From: CAIYZT01 sp031385445
GTDB taxonomy: Bacteria > Pseudomonadota > Alphaproteobacteria > Rhodobacterales > Rhodobacteraceae
DNA: 33,106 bases
Direction of reading: 5' to 3'
Assembly: GCA_031385445.1 (NCBI GenBank)
Contig: JANNBM010000064.1
Location: 1-33,106 of the forward strand
A model generated the notes under the pieces. That model was not told the origin of the DNA. It searched no databases and was given only the letters and a program-made list of their open reading frames with translations. Below, piece after piece: positions 31,007 through 33,106 of the stretch. How positions within the stretch are numbered: the stretch's first letter is position 1; each line of letters opens with the position of its first letter. A program made the translations under genes and the position numbers.

Positions 31007-31825
31007 ATGGACCTGGCCGGCACAAAACCTGCGCTTCGCGACGCACAAAGGCCAAGATCGCGGCGGTTCAAAAGCGTTCGGGTTATCTTCGCGCTGATGA
31101 TGCGCGAGTTGGAATCGAGCGAGAGCCGAACCTCGTTGGGGTTTTTGTGGGCTTTCATTGATCCGATTGGCACGATCACTTTGATGAGCGTTGTTTTCGG
31201 ACTTATTTCCCGCTCCCCCCCAATCGGTACAAATTTTCCGTTGTTTTACTTGACCGGCATTGTGCCGTTCGGAATCTACGCCACAATTGCAAAGAAGTCC
31301 GCCGGATCCCTGAATTTCTCAAAATCCCTGCTCAGCTTTCCGGCGGTCAAGCCGATTGATGCCATTATCGCCCGTTCCTTGCTCAATTTCTTCATTGAAA
31401 TCATCGTTTTCCTGATTTTGGCTTGGGTGATCGTCTATTTTTGGTCGCTGAACCCCCACATCAAACCAGGTCTGGTCATCGAAGCGCTATTGCTTGCTGC
31501 CGCCCTTGGGCTTGGCATCGGATGTTTCAACGCCGTCCTGTTCCTGATCGTTCCGACCTATGCCAATCTGTGGTCCATCGTCACGCGGCCCCTCATGTTG
31601 GCCTCCGGCGTGTTGTTCCCGATTTCGGCAATCCCCGAACCCTATCAAACTTATCTTTGGTATAATCCGATCGCCCATCCGGTTGAGATGATGCGCGCGG
31701 CGTTTTATGCCGAAGTCGTCGCCAAACATGCGTCACCTGTTTTTGTCATGATGATCGCCGTCGGCACTTTCGCTTTCGGGATGGTGATGTTGCACCGTTA
31801 TGTCCGTGATGTGATCGACGACTGA
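31007..31825 (+). CDS. kpsM: Capsule polysaccharide ABC exporter permease, KpsM type
   Basis: This 272-residue ABC-2 permease has a cytoplasmic amphipathic N-terminus (RVIFALMMRELESSESRTSLG) typical of KpsM/Wzm. About six helices follow, starting LGFLWAFIDPIGTITLMSVV. The conserved SGVLFPISAIPEPYQTYLWYNPIAHPVEMMR near the C-terminal helices is a strong family mark. It forms the membrane channel driven by the KpsT-like ATPase encoded on the opposite strand 1.7 kb away. The ATG at 31007 has GGGA seven bases upstream. Separation of permease and ATPase into divergent units differs from the usual adjacent kpsM-kpsT order. Confidence 0.88.
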   Translation: MDLAGTKPALRDAQRPRSRRFKSVRVIFALMMRELESSESRTSLGFLWAFIDPIGTITLMSVVFGLISRSPPIGTNFPLFYLTGIVPFGIYATIAKKSAGSLNFSKSLLSFPAVKPIDAIIARSLLNFFIEIIVFLILAWVIVYFWSLNPHIKPGLVIEALLLAAALGLGIGCFNAVLFLIVPTYANLWSIVTRPLMLASGVLFPISAIPEPYQTYLWYNPIAHPVEMMRAAFYAEVVAKHASPVFVMMIAVGTFAFGMVMLHRYVRDVIDD

Positions 31826-31893
31826 CGCAGGAAAAGGCCGCCGGTTGCGGCTTGCCCGTTGCCTCTGGCGCTGACTTTGCGGGTGTCTGTCGC

Positions 31894-33060
31894 CTAATTT
31901 TTTGCGGAACCTTTGGCACCAAACGACAATCGGATCCGTTGCATCGCGGCCGCCACGTCCTCGCAGGTTGCATCGCGGGGTAAATTGGTCACGCCGAATT
32001 TTTCCGCAAAGGCCACAAATTGCACCGATTCATCACGGCTTAGCGCCAAAAGCTCCGAAGCGTGCAGGATACCGCCTTCGCTTTTTAGGTCCGGGCGGGG
32101 CAAAGGCCAACCCAACCGCTCTTCGGCCCAATCATAAATATGCTGGTTGGCCTGCTCGATCCGGCGCTTAACGTCGGGATGGAAATTGAAATCTGGTCCC
32201 TTCAGCTCCGCGAAGGCGGCATTGAATTCCTGACGGCCGTGCGATAAAACGGAAGCGCCTTCCTTGGGTGCTGTCAAACTTCGATAAATGAACAGCACCT
32301 TTATGGCCAATAGCGACAGCCGTTCATTGACCCGTTGCACGGTAACTTCAGCAGGATTGATGCCGATGACCTGCATGAAATGGTGCACAACATCGCCTTT
32401 CGGAAACAGATCGTGATCAAACGGAAAAGCCCGCACATTTTGCCGGCCCACCAAAGAATCCAGGCGATCCACGACGAGATGGTGAGTCAACTTTTGATCT
32501 GCGCCTTTGCCAAAAATATCCAGAACCGGCAAACTTGTTTGCAGGACTTGCTGAAAGACGGACGTGGCGTAGGACACCGGATCGCGCACATAGCCAACGT
32601 AGACCACGTTTTTGGCATAGGGCGCGATCATCTCGGCCAAATCCTGCAGGTCTGGCACCTTGAAATGCGCAATCGCTTCTGCCGAAAGGATGATGCAGTT
32701 TGCGGTTTTTCCGGCGTTGTTCAGGGCCATCGTCAGTTTGGCGCGGCCATCAGCCCGCATCGCCGCCCTGTCACCCATATTTTCCGTACGGCCCAGCCTT
32801 ACCGATTGTGGCACTCTGCGCAAAATCGCACGCTGCACCAAAAGTGAGCTATTGGCCGTTGTCGCATGGACATAGGCCGCATTTTGCAATGATCCGGCGG
32901 AATCGAACAAAGACTGCTGAATCGAGGACGATCCGGTTTTGTGACCGCCAAAATGGACAAACGCAATCCTTTCGGCCGATTTGGCGACGACAGACGCCTT
33001 TGGAATAGACGGCCGGACGAGATCGCGCGCGAAGGCGCGCACCCGGACTGCAATATGCAA
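31894..33060 (-). CDS. Sulfotransferase-like protein, probably incomplete at the window edge
   Basis: At least 388 residues are present. FVHFGGHKTGSSSIQQSLF (about 35-52) resembles the 5'-phosphosulfate-binding loop of PAPS-dependent sulfotransferases (HxPKTGTTSLQ). VGYVRDPVSYATSVFQQVL (about 150-170) resembles the 3'-phosphate-binding RDP motif. The rest is divergent and mostly helical. The first start inside the window is a TTG at 33060, but the frame stays open to the right edge, so the real start may lie outside. Beside capsule export genes, sulfation of a surface glycan is a natural guess. A non-sulfotransferase P-loop protein of the same fold is the alternative. Confidence 0.7.
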   Translation of the reverse strand: MHIAVRVRAFARDLVRPSIPKASVVAKSAERIAFVHFGGHKTGSSSIQQSLFDSAGSLQNAAYVHATTANSSLLVQRAILRRVPQSVRLGRTENMGDRAAMRADGRAKLTMALNNAGKTANCIILSAEAIAHFKVPDLQDLAEMIAPYAKNVVYVGYVRDPVSYATSVFQQVLQTSLPVLDIFGKGADQKLTHHLVVDRLDSLVGRQNVRAFPFDHDLFPKGDVVHHFMQVIGINPAEVTVQRVNERLSLLAIKVLFIYRSLTAPKEGASVLSHGRQEFNAAFAELKGPDFNFHPDVKRRIEQANQHIYDWAEERLGWPLPRPDLKSEGGILHASELLALSRDESVQFVAFAEKFGVTNLPRDATCEDVAAAMQRIRLSFGAKGSAKN

Positions 33061-33106
33061 CGCTTTGGTGCCAAGCGATACAGGGGCGGGCGCGGGCAGT
33101 TTTGGT

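Overview
The window reads as chromosome of an alphaproteobacterium of the Rhodobacteraceae/Roseobacter group. This rests on high GC, the rluD-rpoH pair with an RpoH of RpoHI type, the murA-DUF2948 block, a PraR-like HTH regulator, DUF1178/DUF4389/DUF6476 proteins, L33 without cysteines, and short intergenic elements typical of that family. I see no transposase, integrase, phage gene or CRISPR array. All assignments come from reading translated sequence by eye; no database was searched.

Layout. 1-5.6 kb is mostly minus-strand housekeeping: the end of an M3 oligopeptidase (plus strand), a DUF4389 membrane protein, a Gfo/Idh/MocA oxidoreductase, pssA-psd (phosphatidylethanolamine synthesis), rpoH and rluD. 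rluD and a divergent DUF6476 gene share one CATG as their two start codons. 6.1-13.0 kb is a plus-strand catabolic cluster: amidase, a four-gene polyamine-type ABC importer (potA-B-C-D like) and a second amidase. Each amidase is preceded by a copy of the same intergenic element. waaA (Kdo transferase) follows, then a Nudix protein and DUF1178.

15.4-17.7 kb, minus strand, holds an 8-oxoguanine deaminase-like gene and hisN. A compact two-helix RNA sits directly on the deaminase ribosome-binding site and is a candidate purine riboswitch. 17.8-21.3 kb contains two regulators (XRE and LysR), a 486-bp gap, a DUF1127 gene, a Bax-inhibitor-1 membrane protein and a small P-loop kinase. 21.4-24.9 kb holds rpmG, DUF2948-murA-54-aa gene (minus), tRNA-Thr(GGT) and galE.

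25-33 kb is devoted to the cell surface. Two divergent RTX calcium-binding proteins (one propeller-like, one with a nidogen-like domain and about 30 nonapeptides) lie beside galE and a group-2-type capsule exporter. The exporter comprises a KpsT-like ATPase, a KpsE-like bitopic protein with a long N-terminal tail, and a divergent KpsM-like permease. A sulfotransferase-like gene runs off the right edge. Together these suggest production, possible sulfation and export of a surface polysaccharide, plus secreted Ca2+-binding proteins; the type I secretion genes themselves are not in the window.

The strongest leads for something undescribed are the leader RNA of the deaminase, the amidase/ABC/amidase operon of unknown substrate, the shared-CATG divergent gene pair, and the RTX/capsule locus.
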